This document shows, piece after piece, positions 14,954-23,774 of a stretch of DNA of 64,000 bases. The position numbers and the translations under genes are program-made. Positions within the stretch are counted from its first letter, which is position 1; every line of letters begins with the position of its first letter. Below the pieces are notes generated by a model, which was not told the origin of the DNA, did no database searches, and saw only the letters and a program-made list of their open reading frames with translations. The stretch is from Cedecea selenatireducens (lineage in GTDB: Bacteria; Pseudomonadota; Gammaproteobacteria; Enterobacterales; Enterobacteriaceae): NCBI RefSeq assembly GCF_042138895.1, contig NZ_JBHIKW010000003.1, positions 186,001-250,000 of the forward strand, read 5' to 3'.

Positions 14954-15985
14954 CTATTCCGCTATCTTCACGATCAACTTGCCAAAGTTCTTCCCGGACA
15001 GCAGCCCCTGGAACGCCTCCACGGTATTCTCCAGGCCGTCCACGATATCTTCACGGAACTCAATCTCTCCGGCGGCGATCCACGCGCTCATCTGCTTAAA
15101 GAACTCCTCGTAGCGGTGGCTGTAATCCTGGCTGATGATAAACCCTTCCACGCGCATGCGTTTTTTCAGAATGGTTGCCATCAGCTCAGGCAGACGATCG
15201 TGCTCAAACGCGCTGCTGCCGCCGTTGTACTGGCTGATCATGCCGCAAACCGGGATACGCGCTTTGGTATTCAGCAGCGGGAAGACCGCGTCAAACACCG
15301 CGCCGCCGACGTTTTCAAAATAGACGTCGATGCCGTTCGGGCAGGCTTTGGCCAGCTGTGCAGCAAAATCGCTGGCGCGGTGATCGAGGCACTCATCAAA
15401 CTTCAGGGTCTCTTTTACATAGCGACATTTATCTTCACCACCCGCAATGCCGATGATCTTAGCGCCGCGCAGGCGAGCCGTTTGCCCCACGATGGAGCCC
15501 ACTGCGCCGCTGGCGGCAGCTACAACTACGGTTTCACCCGGCTGCGGGTTGCCGATATCGGTCAGCCCCATGTAGCCGGTAAAGCCCGGCATGCCGAGCA
15601 GCCCCAGCGCCCAGGAAGGGTGAGACATGTTTTTATCCAGCTTCCGCAGGCCTTCTCCATTTGAAATCGAATAGTCCTGCCAGCCAGAATCAGCCAGCAC
15701 CAGGTCACCCGGCTGATAATCAGGATGCTGCGAGCTTTCCACCCTGCTAACGGTGCCGCCGACGATGACTTCACCGATGCCAATCGGCGCCGAGTAGGAT
15801 TTAGCGTCGCTCATGCGCCCGCGCATATACGGGTCGAGGGACAGGAAAAGCGTGCGCAGCAGCACCTCGCCTTTACCGGGGGTTGGAACAGTCACTTCTT
15901 CCAGATGGAGATCTTCGCGGGTCGGCATTCCCTGCGGGCGCTTAGCCAGCACAAAGCGGCGGTTTTTATCTGCGGTCTGAGCCAT
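14954..15985 (-). CDS. curA: NADPH-dependent curcumin/dihydrocurcumin-type reductase CurA
   Basis: A 343-residue zinc-free medium-chain reductase of the leukotriene B4 12-hydroxydehydrogenase group. It has the N-terminal substrate loop LSLDPYMRGRM and the NADPH-binding AASGAVGSIVGQTARLRGAKIIG split by the Rossmann glycines. The YFENVGG segment shared by double-bond reductases such as E. coli CurA is also present. It reduces conjugated C=C bonds of enones in the cytosol using NADPH; curcumin is the E. coli model substrate. It is a single gene, flanked on its 3' side by the repeat island and on its 5' side by an 86-bp gap to citG, whose 3' end faces it. Confidence 0.92.
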   Translation of the reverse strand: MAQTADKNRRFVLAKRPQGMPTREDLHLEEVTVPTPGKGEVLLRTLFLSLDPYMRGRMSDAKSYSAPIGIGEVIVGGTVSRVESSQHPDYQPGDLVLADSGWQDYSISNGEGLRKLDKNMSHPSWALGLLGMPGFTGYMGLTDIGNPQPGETVVVAAASGAVGSIVGQTARLRGAKIIGIAGGEDKCRYVKETLKFDECLDHRASDFAAQLAKACPNGIDVYFENVGGAVFDAVFPLLNTKARIPVCGMISQYNGGSSAFEHDRLPELMATILKKRMRVEGFIISQDYSHRYEEFFKQMSAWIAAGEIEFREDIVDGLENTVEAFQGLLSGKNFGKLIVKIAE

Positions 15986-16071
15986 GAGGTACTCCTTTTA
16001 TTTTCCAGAGTGAAAACCTCAGACTAGACAAAAAACCGCGGCATTAGCATGAAATTCGTGCTGGATAGCCG

Positions 16072-16917
16072 TTACGCCGCAATTTCCGCTAAAACAGCGC
16101 TGACCGCCAGCAGATCCGCGCTTCCGCCGGGGCTAAGATTACGGCCGATAAGGTCGGCGTCCATTTGCCGGAGATCGTCCTCGTGCCAGCCCTGTTGCAG
16201 CAAGCGCGCGGCATAGCGTTGCACATAGCGCAGCCCGGCCAGCCCGCCGCGTGAAACCAGGTTAGTGTCCGGGTTAGCGGCCATCAGGCGCAGCATCGCA
16301 TTAAGCCGGCGACGTTTCGGGCAACTCTCAGTCTGCCAGTAAGGCAGCACGTGCTGGCGCACCGTCAGGAATCCGCTTTCCGCCTCGCCGCGTGCGCCGG
16401 TCAGGCCAAACTGCTGATAGAGCCTTTCACCAACCGACGAAGCCTTACGGGCCGCGACCAGCTCTCTTTCCACGAGTCCGCTGCATATCTCACTCACGCT
16501 GGCACATAAAGCCGATGCGCTGAGCGCTTTGCCTTGCCCCTGCAGGCGGCCGGCGGCGGTTGAAAGCAGCCCCAGCGAAAACACGCCGCCTTTGTGCGTA
16601 TTCACCCCTTGGGTGGCCTGGTACATTGCCTGCTCGCAGGCGATGCCCGCCGGACGGATCAGCCGCAGCATCTCGCAGGCTCCGCGCCCCGCATGTTCAC
16701 GCCCCAGAGCGTGGAACGTGCTGAACCAGGGGCCAATGGCGGCGATGCTGTCGAGAAACATCGGCAGATCCATATCGCGGTGCGAGCCGCTGTTGGCGCC
16801 GTCCACCAGCCCCGGCTTTGGCGTCAACCAAACTTCGTCCAGCAGCGCCTGCCGCACCAGACCTGGCACATCCGGTGCGGCGGCAGAAGCTGGGTTAATC
16901 CCTGGCAAACCAGCCAT
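16072..16917 (-). CDS. citG: Triphosphoribosyl-dephospho-CoA synthase CitG
   Basis: A 281-residue enzyme that joins ATP-derived triphosphoribose to dephospho-CoA to make the precursor of the citrate lyase prosthetic group. Landmarks include the LTPKPGLVDGANSGSHRDMD motif near residue 31, the VNTHKGGVFSLG motif in the middle and a C-terminal SPGGSADLLA. It is the last gene of the citrate operon and overlaps the end of citX by 23 bp, so its translation is probably coupled. Standalone CitG, separate from CitX, is the Escherichia/Klebsiella arrangement. Confidence 0.94.
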   Translation of the reverse strand: MAGLPGINPASAAAPDVPGLVRQALLDEVWLTPKPGLVDGANSGSHRDMDLPMFLDSIAAIGPWFSTFHALGREHAGRGACEMLRLIRPAGIACEQAMYQATQGVNTHKGGVFSLGLLSTAAGRLQGQGKALSASALCASVSEICSGLVERELVAARKASSVGERLYQQFGLTGARGEAESGFLTVRQHVLPYWQTESCPKRRRLNAMLRLMAANPDTNLVSRGGLAGLRYVQRYAARLLQQGWHEDDLRQMDADLIGRNLSPGGSADLLAVSAVLAEIAA

Positions 16918-17434
16918 CTATCAGCCTCTCAACGCGCGCGGTGACTTCATCCATGGGGTGGCGGCGAGAACGCGCGCAGGCATGCGCGGGCTCGTTGCAC
17001 ACCAGGCAGCGCCGCCCCGACAGGTCCAGCGAGGTTCGCCCCACCGGGCCGTTTTGCGGGCAAATCACGTCCGCATCCCACAGCCTGCCGAGCGGATGGG
17101 TTTGCTCCAGCTCGACCGTGGCCGCTTTAAGCTCGCTGGCGGAGTGCGCCACGCTCCACATCGCTTCGGCGCCGGTCGGCAGCCACAGCACCCGCCGCTC
17201 GAGAACCGGCCAGCGATAGCGCCACAGCAGCTGGTCACAGGCCTGCAGCGCCACCGCCATGCAGTTACGATAGCGAATGCTGTCTTTCAGCGGGCCCGGC
17301 GTTACCAGCGTCAGGGAAAGCACCGGCTGGCTATGCTTAAGCAGCCACTCGTGCTGCCGGTTCGCCCGTCGCTCTTTGGCCTCAAGCAGGGCGGCAAGGG
17401 TAACGCCCTGCACCTCCAGAAGCGTTTCACTCAT
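16895..17434 (-). CDS. citX: Apo-citrate lyase phosphoribosyl-dephospho-CoA transferase CitX
   Basis: A 179-residue transferase that attaches the prosthetic-group precursor from CitG to the serine of the acyl-carrier subunit CitD. The family pattern LEAKERRANRQHEWL (near residue 17) and the C-terminal cluster RRCLVCNEPAHACARSRRH are present. It starts 5 bp after citF and overlaps citG by 23 bp, so it sits inside a single polycistronic message. Confidence 0.92.
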   Translation of the reverse strand: MSETLLEVQGVTLAALLEAKERRANRQHEWLLKHSQPVLSLTLVTPGPLKDSIRYRNCMAVALQACDQLLWRYRWPVLERRVLWLPTGAEAMWSVAHSASELKAATVELEQTHPLGRLWDADVICPQNGPVGRTSLDLSGRRCLVCNEPAHACARSRRHPMDEVTARVERLIDGWFARD

Positions 17435-17439
17435 TTGGC

Positions 17440-18963
17440 TTACTCCTCTTTTACCTGGCGCACCACGTCGATCACGCTGCCGTCGCGGTAGCGGATCACA
17501 CCGACGATGCGCGGCGTAAATTCGATCGGCTTCGGTTCGCCGGTCAGGGAAATGGCGCGCTGATAAAGATCTTCGATGTTGACGATCTTCATCCCCGCGC
17601 TTTCAAGCCGCGCGCGGATCTCCGGGCGGGCCGGGTTAACCGCCACGCCGTGATCAGTCACCAGCACGTCAATGCTTTCACCCGGCGTGACTTGCGTGGT
17701 CACCCGTTTGACGACGGTCGGAATTCGGGTCCGCAGCAGCGGAGCAACCACAATCGTCAGGTTTGCCGCGCTCGCCACGTCGCAGTGCCCGCCGGATGCG
17801 CCACGCATCACGCCGTCCGATCCGGTTATCACATTGACGTTAAAGTCGATGTCGATCTCCAGCGCGCTGAGGATCACCACGTCAAGCTGGTCGCAGCTCG
17901 TGGCCTTCGCTCCGGGGTTGGCGTAGACGTTGGTGGAGATCTCAATGTGGTTAGGATTGCGCGACAGCGAGGCCGCCGCCTGACCGTCAAAACACTGGGT
18001 ATCAAGCAGTTTTTCGATCAGCCCTTTTTCGTGGAGATCCACCAGGCTGCCGGTGATCCCGCCGAGGGCAAAGCGTGCCACCACGCCGTTGCGCTCCATT
18101 TTTTCCTCCATAAAGCGCGTGCAGGCGGTGGCCGCCGCCCCGGAGCCGGTCTGCATGGAAAAGCCGTGGCGGAAGTAACCCGAATGTTCAATGACTTCGG
18201 CTGCGGTACGGGCAATCATCAGCTCACGCGGGTTGCTGGTGACGCGCGCCGCCCCGACGCTGATTTTTGCCGGGTCACCCACGGTATCGACCTGAACGAT
18301 GTAGTCCACCTCGTCCTGCATCAGGCTGGCGGGCATGTTGGGGAACGGCACCAGTTCTTCGGTTAACAGCACGACCTTGCGGGCAAAATGGGCGTCCACT
18401 TTGGCGTAGCCCAGCGATCCACAGCAGGATTTACCGTGGGTACCGTTGGCGTTGCCGTATTCATCGCTGCACGGCACGCCGAGAAACGCCACGTCGATTT
18501 TCAGCTCGCCGTCCTGCAGCAGCTTCACGCGCCCGCCGTGGGAGTGAATCTGTACCGGTTCGGCCATCAGGCCGTGAGAAATAGCTTCAGCCAGTTTGCC
18601 GCGCATGCCGGAGGTGTAAATACGGCTAATCACGCCGTCGCGAATGGGTTCGATCAGCGCCTCGTTGCAGGTCATTAGCGAACTTGAAGCCAGCGTCAGA
18701 TTTTTAAAGCCGAGGCGGGCCAGCGTGGCAACCACGTGATTAATCACCCGATCGCCTTCCCGGAAAGCATGATGGAAGGAGATAGTCATGCCGTCTTTCA
18801 GCCCGCTTTGGGCAATCGCCTGCTCCAGCGTGTCGCAAAGCTTGCGAGTTTTCTTCGCTTCGGCATCCGCCAGCCACGGGGTGGTTTGATGTGCCCCGTC
18901 AAAGCTTCGCAGGTGAGAAAGGTGCGGGTACTCAAGGTGTAAAAGTTCGGTCATATTGCTCAT
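17440..18963 (-). CDS. citF: Citrate lyase alpha subunit, citrate:acetyl-ACP transferase CitF
   Basis: A 507-residue CoA-transferase-fold subunit that swaps the acetyl group on the CitD carrier for citrate, forming citryl-ACP. The size and the GMTISFHHAFREGDRVINHV start region agree with CitF. The FSMQTGSGAAATACTRFMEE segment and the C-terminal GVIRYRDGSVIDVVRQV, both in the conserved order, agree as well. It lies 11 bp downstream of citE. With CitD and CitE it forms the cytosolic citrate lyase complex producing acetate and oxaloacetate. Confidence 0.95.
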   Translation of the reverse strand: MSNMTELLHLEYPHLSHLRSFDGAHQTTPWLADAEAKKTRKLCDTLEQAIAQSGLKDGMTISFHHAFREGDRVINHVVATLARLGFKNLTLASSSLMTCNEALIEPIRDGVISRIYTSGMRGKLAEAISHGLMAEPVQIHSHGGRVKLLQDGELKIDVAFLGVPCSDEYGNANGTHGKSCCGSLGYAKVDAHFARKVVLLTEELVPFPNMPASLMQDEVDYIVQVDTVGDPAKISVGAARVTSNPRELMIARTAAEVIEHSGYFRHGFSMQTGSGAAATACTRFMEEKMERNGVVARFALGGITGSLVDLHEKGLIEKLLDTQCFDGQAAASLSRNPNHIEISTNVYANPGAKATSCDQLDVVILSALEIDIDFNVNVITGSDGVMRGASGGHCDVASAANLTIVVAPLLRTRIPTVVKRVTTQVTPGESIDVLVTDHGVAVNPARPEIRARLESAGMKIVNIEDLYQRAISLTGEPKPIEFTPRIVGVIRYRDGSVIDVVRQVKEE

Positions 18964-18974
18964 TGTTTTTATCC

Positions 18975-19850
18975 TTAGCGACGCACGCCGGAAGCCGTGG
19001 CGCGCTCAAGCACCACCTGCGCATGGTTAATGATTGGCGCGTCGATCATCTTGCCGTTGAGCGACACCACGCCCAGGCCGTTGCGCTCCCCTTCATCGGC
19101 GGCGGCAATGACCCGGCGGGCATAGTCGACTTCGTCCTGCGTTGGCGCGTACGCGTTATGCAGCAGCTCGATCTGCCGGGGGTTGATCAACGATTTGCCG
19201 TTGAAGCCCATTTTGCGGATCAGCTCGACTTCCCGCAGGAACCCGGCTTCGTTATTCACGTCAGACCAAACCACATCGAATGCGTCAATCCCGGCGGCGC
19301 GTGCGGCATGGAGTACCGCACAGCGGGCATAGAACAGCTCCGTGCCATCGCCTCGTTCGGTTTGCATATCCATCACGTAATCAAAGGCCGCCAGCGCAAT
19401 GCCGATAAGGCGCGGGGAAGAACGCGCGATGGCAACGGCGTTGATCACGCCCACGGCGGATTCAATCGCTGCCACGAGTTTGGTGGAGCCAGGCTCGCGC
19501 CCGCACGCTTTCTCAATGCGTTCGAGGTGAGACTCCAGCAGGAAGATGTCTTCCGGCGTGTCGGTTTTAGGCAAGCGCACCACGTCCACACCTGCGCGCA
19601 CCACGGCCTCAAGATCGTCCAGGCCAAACGGCGTATTCAGCGGATTAATGCGAACCACGGTTTCAATGTCCCGGTACATCGGGTGTTGCAGGGCGTGGAA
19701 CACCAGCACGCGGGCGGTATCTTTCTCACGTAGCGCCACGGCATCTTCCAGGTCGAACATGATCGAATCCGGGCGGTAGATAAAGGCGGTGGAAAGCATG
19801 GCGGCGTTGGCGCCGGGGAGGAACAGCATGCTGCGACGGAGTTTTTTCAT
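18975..19850 (-). CDS. citE: Citrate lyase beta subunit, citryl-ACP lyase CitE
   Basis: A 291-residue TIM-barrel HpcH/HpaI-type lyase that cleaves citryl-ACP to acetyl-ACP and oxaloacetate with Mg2+. The motifs RSMLFLPGANAAML at the N-terminus, MFDLEDAV (the metal-site Glu/Asp region near residue 34) and LVAAIESAVGV are intact. The start codon overlaps the citD stop by 4 bp, pointing to translational coupling within the operon. Confidence 0.95.
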   Translation of the reverse strand: MKKLRRSMLFLPGANAAMLSTAFIYRPDSIMFDLEDAVALREKDTARVLVFHALQHPMYRDIETVVRINPLNTPFGLDDLEAVVRAGVDVVRLPKTDTPEDIFLLESHLERIEKACGREPGSTKLVAAIESAVGVINAVAIARSSPRLIGIALAAFDYVMDMQTERGDGTELFYARCAVLHAARAAGIDAFDVVWSDVNNEAGFLREVELIRKMGFNGKSLINPRQIELLHNAYAPTQDEVDYARRVIAAADEGERNGLGVVSLNGKMIDAPIINHAQVVLERATASGVRR

Positions 19851-20140
19851 TGTAGTTTTTCCCAGTCAATTTTTTCGGCATCGGCGGCGCGCAGCACCGC
19901 GCTTTGCAAACGGGCGCGGATCACGCAGTCCAGCGCGCCTTTGTCTTCCAGAATAAAAATCCCTTCTTTCACGCCGAGCTGGGCAAGGGTTTGCTCCGCC
20001 ACCCGGCGAATCTGGTCGCCAAACTGCTTTTGTACTTCGCTGTGGATCATCAGGCTGAACTCGCCTTCGGCGGGGGCCACTCTCACCAGCAGATCGCTGG
20101 ACTCCAACGTCCCGGCTAAGGCTTGCTTTACGATTCTCAT
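19847..20140 (-). CDS. citD: Citrate lyase acyl carrier protein CitD
   Basis: A 97-residue gamma subunit that carries the phosphoribosyl-dephospho-CoA arm. The attachment serine is Ser14 in GTLESSD, at the position known from Klebsiella CitD. The rest is the standard small carrier with the GIFILEDKGALDCVIRAR core strand-helix. It is encoded 24 bp after citC and overlaps citE by 4 bp. Confidence 0.95.
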   Translation of the reverse strand: MRIVKQALAGTLESSDLLVRVAPAEGEFSLMIHSEVQKQFGDQIRRVAEQTLAQLGVKEGIFILEDKGALDCVIRARLQSAVLRAADAEKIDWEKLQ

Positions 20141-20164
20141 AAGGCTTTGTCCTGGTTAAAGAAA

Positions 20165-21208
20165 TCAGGCCATATCCAGCGCGTAGTGCCGCTGAAGATG
20201 GCTAAAGGTACTGTCCGGGACAATTTCCCGGATGCGGGCCATTTGCTGGCTCTTGAGTAAGGCACGGACTTCAGAGGCGGAAATCTCTCGTCCGGCGGCA
20301 TGGCATTTACGCGGCAGCTCGACCACCTGAATCGACGCCGCGCTGTGGTGGCGATGCACCTCCAGCCAGTAGCGCATGGCCTGGTTGTACTCGCGGGTGA
20401 CGGCGCAGAACGGCTCGTTGCCGACAAACCGGTGGGTCACGCCCAGCGCCGGAGCGACGTAGTCACGGAAAATCATCAGGTCCATTGCGCTCCAGGTTTT
20501 GTCGATAAGCCCGCTTTCTTTCAGGAAATAACCCGGAAAGGTGGCGCGGGAGATCAGGTAGTCAGAGCCGGGATGCACAATCACGTTGGGTAAGTGAGCC
20601 ACTCCCTGGCGAACCATCTCCCACCGCTCCTCGAACGGAAAAAATGAAGCGTCCTCACGGACCACAAACAGATGCAGCCAGTCGCAGCGCGCCGCCGCCT
20701 GTTCGGCCAGGTAGCGGTGGCCGAGGGTGAACGGGTTGGCGTTCATCACGATGGAGCCGATCCGATTTCCCGGTTTGCGCAATTTTTCCAACCCGGCGCA
20801 GTAGCGGCTGATGCCGACAGGCGTGTTTTCCATCAGCACCGCAGCCTCGTCGACCTGCACCAGCGGCCAGAAACCGCTCTGGCGAAACCGGTCAAGGTTG
20901 TACGGGCGGGTAAACAGGAACAGATGCGCCTGCCCGCGTTCCATCGCGATATGCTGAATTTCCCCCAGCAGCCGCACGCTGAGGTTATCCCCGCGCCAGG
21001 CTTCATCCACCGCCACGCACTTGATGGTGCGCCACGCCAGCCCCGCACAGCCGACGATCTTTGCCCCGGCAAGGGCGACGACGAACAGCTGAATGTCGCC
21101 GTCCAGCCCGAGCTGGTTACGCCCCAGCAGATCCCGTATGGCCGCCAGCGCCTGCGGCTGGCGCTGCGGATCGACGGTGCTGAACTCGATAGGGTTGGAC
21201 TGGAACAT
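20165..21208 (-). CDS. citC: Citrate lyase synthetase (acetate:SH-citrate lyase ligase) CitC
   Basis: A 347-residue ATP-dependent ligase that acetylates the thiol of the CitD prosthetic group and so switches on citrate lyase. The N-terminal about 130 residues look like a GNAT domain, and the rest is the nucleotidyltransferase-like part with MNANPFTLGHRYL and a C-terminal ISASEVRALL motif. The ATG at 21208 is preferred; the frame remains open 16 codons upstream but overlaps the FAH gene. It follows the FAH-family gene by 4 bp. Confidence 0.93.
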   Translation of the reverse strand: MFQSNPIEFSTVDPQRQPQALAAIRDLLGRNQLGLDGDIQLFVVALAGAKIVGCAGLAWRTIKCVAVDEAWRGDNLSVRLLGEIQHIAMERGQAHLFLFTRPYNLDRFRQSGFWPLVQVDEAAVLMENTPVGISRYCAGLEKLRKPGNRIGSIVMNANPFTLGHRYLAEQAAARCDWLHLFVVREDASFFPFEERWEMVRQGVAHLPNVIVHPGSDYLISRATFPGYFLKESGLIDKTWSAMDLMIFRDYVAPALGVTHRFVGNEPFCAVTREYNQAMRYWLEVHRHHSAASIQVVELPRKCHAAGREISASEVRALLKSQQMARIREIVPDSTFSHLQRHYALDMA

Positions 21209-21212
21209 AGCG

Positions 21213-22082
21213 TTAGTGGGCCACCGCCCCTGAAACCTGCGCCACGCGGGACTCAACGATCACGTTGCTGAGATGGCCGATACGCTCAATCTCAACCTCG
21301 ATGCGGTCGCCCGGCTTCATAAACAGCGGTGGCGTGCGCTTCTTGCCAACGCCGCCGGGAGAGCCGGTAATAATCACGTCGCCCGCGCTGAGCGAGGTGA
21401 AGGTTGAGATGTATTCGATAAGCTCGGCCACCTTGTGGATCATGCTGCTGGTGTTGTCTTCCTGCACCATGCGGCCGTTCAGCCAGGTGCGGATCGCCAG
21501 ATCGTGCGGGTCACGAATTTCATCCGCCGTGGTCATCCACGGGCCAAAAGCGCCGGTCTGCGGCCAGTTTTTCCCGGCGGTAAACCACGTGTGCTGCCAG
21601 TCGCGCGCCGAACCGTCCATATAGCAGCTGTAGCCGGCCACGTGGCTCAGCGCATCCGCCGCGGCAATGTCCACGCCGCCTTTGCCGATGATCACCGCCA
21701 GCTCGCCTTCGTAGTCGAATTCGCTGGAATGATGAGGTTTCACCACCGGGGAATCATGCCCGGTCTGGGAGTCCGCGAAGCGCACAAACAGCGTCGGGGC
21801 GGGGTTGTGCTGGTCGAACTCTTTGCGCTTGTCGGCGTAGTTCATGCCAACGCAGAGGATTTTCTCCGGGCGTTCGATGACCGGCAGCCAGCGAACGTCT
21901 GCGGCCGCAACATCGGCCTTCAGCCCGGCAAACGCCAGCGCTTCATGCACGGCGTCCGCCGCCAGTAGCGCTTTCAGGTCCGCAAAACGCGAGCCTAAAC
22001 GGCGGCCCAGGTCGATGATGCCTTCCGGTGTAACCACGCCGTAGCTCCGCTGACCCTGAAGTAAATAACTTGCGAGTTTCAT
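21213..22082 (-). CDS. FAH-family hydrolase/decarboxylase, possible oxaloacetate decarboxylase
   Basis: A 289-residue fumarylacetoacetate-hydrolase-family protein. It has the N-terminal wing, then CVGMNYADKRKEF, the metal ligands in FDYEGELAVIIGKGG (Glu-x-Glu type), and the C-terminal ITGSPGGVGKKRTPPLFMKPGD. FAH enzymes cleave or decarboxylate 3-keto acids with Mg2+; some members, such as FAHD1, decarboxylate oxaloacetate. It lies between citS (23 bp upstream) and citC (4 bp downstream) in a citrate operon that has no oadGAB, so oxaloacetate is a natural candidate substrate. This is inference; a role with another keto acid is equally possible biochemically. Confidence 0.8.
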   Translation of the reverse strand: MKLASYLLQGQRSYGVVTPEGIIDLGRRLGSRFADLKALLAADAVHEALAFAGLKADVAAADVRWLPVIERPEKILCVGMNYADKRKEFDQHNPAPTLFVRFADSQTGHDSPVVKPHHSSEFDYEGELAVIIGKGGVDIAAADALSHVAGYSCYMDGSARDWQHTWFTAGKNWPQTGAFGPWMTTADEIRDPHDLAIRTWLNGRMVQEDNTSSMIHKVAELIEYISTFTSLSAGDVIITGSPGGVGKKRTPPLFMKPGDRIEVEIERIGHLSNVIVESRVAQVSGAVAH

Positions 22083-22105
22083 AACAGTTCCTGGTTAATC
22101 AAAAA

Positions 22106-23470
22106 TCAGACAAGAAAGTTGCCAAGCACCAGCAGCGCCACCGAAACGTTGATCGCCCCACCGATGCGGGTAGCAATCTGGGCGAACGGCATCAGCGACA
22201 TACGGTTGCCGGCGGTAAGAATCGCGACGTCGCCGGTGCCGCCCTGCCCGCTCTGGCAGCAGGAGACGATGGCTACATCGATTGGGTGCATGCCGATCTT
22301 TTTCCCGACGAAGAAGCCGGTCGCCACCAGCGCGCTGACGGTGCTGACGATCACCAGCAGGTTGGTAAGGGTGAAAGCGTCAACCAGCTCGTTCCACGGG
22401 GTGATCGCCACGCCGACGGCAAACAGAATCGGGTAGGTCACGGCGGTCTGGAAGAATTTATAAACCACCTGAGAACCCGCCAGCATACGTGGGGAAACGC
22501 CGTGACAGAGCTTGATCAGCACCGCGACAAACAGCATGCCGACCGGCGCAGGCAGGCCAATCAGTTTATGCAGCAGCATGCCTACCATGTAGAGCAGCAC
22601 TGCCAGCAGCGCGCCGGAAGCGATAGTGGTAACGTCCGCTTTGCCGCTAAACAGGGCAGCGGTTTGTTCTTTTTCGCCGCCGTTGGTTTTGCCCGGCATC
22701 AGCTCACCTTCACCGGTCAGGTGCGGGAAGCGTTTACCCAGTTGATTCAGGCAGCCGGAGATAACGATAGCCGTCAGGCTGCCCAGCATCACGATAGGCA
22801 GAATGCGCCCCAGCGCTACGCCCTGGTCCATATGCAGCAACGTGGCGTAGCCGATAGACAGCGGGATCGCCCCTTCCCCCACGCCTCCGGCCATGATCGG
22901 CAGGATCAGGAAGAAGAAGATTTGGAACGGCTCAAGGCCTAAAGCCAGACCAACGCCCATGCCGACTACCATGCCCACCACTTCGCCGCACAGCATCGGG
23001 AAGAAGATGCGCAGGAAACCCTGAATCAGCGTGGTGCGGTTCATGCTCATGATGCTGCCGACGATGATGCAGCAGATGTAGAGGTAAAGAATGTTGGTGG
23101 ATTTATAGAATTTGGTGGTGGACTCCACCACCGCATCCGGCAGCAGGCCGTAATACACCAGCGCGGAAGGGATGAAGGTGGCACAGATGGCGGCGGCGCC
23201 CATCTTGCCAATCACCGGCAGGCGCTTGCCAAACTCGCCGCAGGCAAAGCCAAAGAAGGCCAGCGTCGCCACCATCACCACGATATCGCTCGGCAGCTTA
23301 CCGCCGAGGCAGTCGATGGCGATCAGCGCCCCGGCCAGCACAAACAGCGGCAGCGGGATGATGCCCACCTTCCAGCTGTCGAGAATATGCCACCAGCGCT
23401 CCTTGAGCGTCGGCTTATTAATATCAATAGATTCAGGAATGATGTTGTAGGAATCATCGGTCGTGCTCAT
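22106..23470 (-). CDS. citS: Citrate/sodium symporter of the 2HCT family (CitS-like)
   Basis: A 454-residue inner-membrane carrier with about eleven hydrophobic segments. The paired re-entrant loop motifs of the 2-hydroxycarboxylate transporter family are visible: GGVGEGAIPLS (about residue 195) and QGGTGDVAIL (about 402), followed by FAQIATRIGGA with the substrate-binding arginine. An N-terminal hydrophilic stretch of about 30 residues matches Klebsiella CitS. The ATG at 23470 behind AGGGG is preferred over the in-frame TTG six bases upstream. As first gene of the operon, it supplies citrate to the lyase. Confidence 0.9.
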   Translation of the reverse strand: MSTTDDSYNIIPESIDINKPTLKERWWHILDSWKVGIIPLPLFVLAGALIAIDCLGGKLPSDIVVMVATLAFFGFACGEFGKRLPVIGKMGAAAICATFIPSALVYYGLLPDAVVESTTKFYKSTNILYLYICCIIVGSIMSMNRTTLIQGFLRIFFPMLCGEVVGMVVGMGVGLALGLEPFQIFFFLILPIMAGGVGEGAIPLSIGYATLLHMDQGVALGRILPIVMLGSLTAIVISGCLNQLGKRFPHLTGEGELMPGKTNGGEKEQTAALFSGKADVTTIASGALLAVLLYMVGMLLHKLIGLPAPVGMLFVAVLIKLCHGVSPRMLAGSQVVYKFFQTAVTYPILFAVGVAITPWNELVDAFTLTNLLVIVSTVSALVATGFFVGKKIGMHPIDVAIVSCCQSGQGGTGDVAILTAGNRMSLMPFAQIATRIGGAINVSVALLVLGNFLV

Positions 23471-23774
23471 ATTCAAGCCCCTTTTTTAATTTGTCGGGGC
23501 AGACTAAAAGATTAAATACCTATGTAATGTGAGGGATAGCAGATTAAAACCGTTAATTTAAAGGCATCTATGACGTTAATGGTTTTAATTCCCGCCGTGG
23601 TTTTTATGGTTTTTATTCCCAGGCTTAGATAAACCTTAAGAGAAGGAAAAAATCGGCTGAAATTGCCGAAAAGTGCCGTTGCGTGAGGTTGTTCAAACTT
23701 TCGCTCAAAGCCGCGAAGCCAGCGGTTTATAGGTGTTAAGCTGCCGTTTTGCCTCACTGAATACACGCTGGCCT
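23471..23774. promoter_or_regulatory. AT-rich divergent control region of citS operon and citAB
   Basis: About 300 bp between the divergent citS and citA starts, unusually AT-rich for this window, with repeated tracts such as CCGTTAATTTAAAGG and GACGTTAATGGTTTTAA around 23545-23590. CitB/DpiA homologues bind AT-rich sites in the corresponding E. coli and Klebsiella regions. Individual binding sites and -10/-35 boxes could not be assigned with confidence. Confidence 0.5.

Noticed and set aside
17650..18366. 238-codon frame antisense to citF
   Set aside because: Shadow of citF; composition reflects reversed codons.
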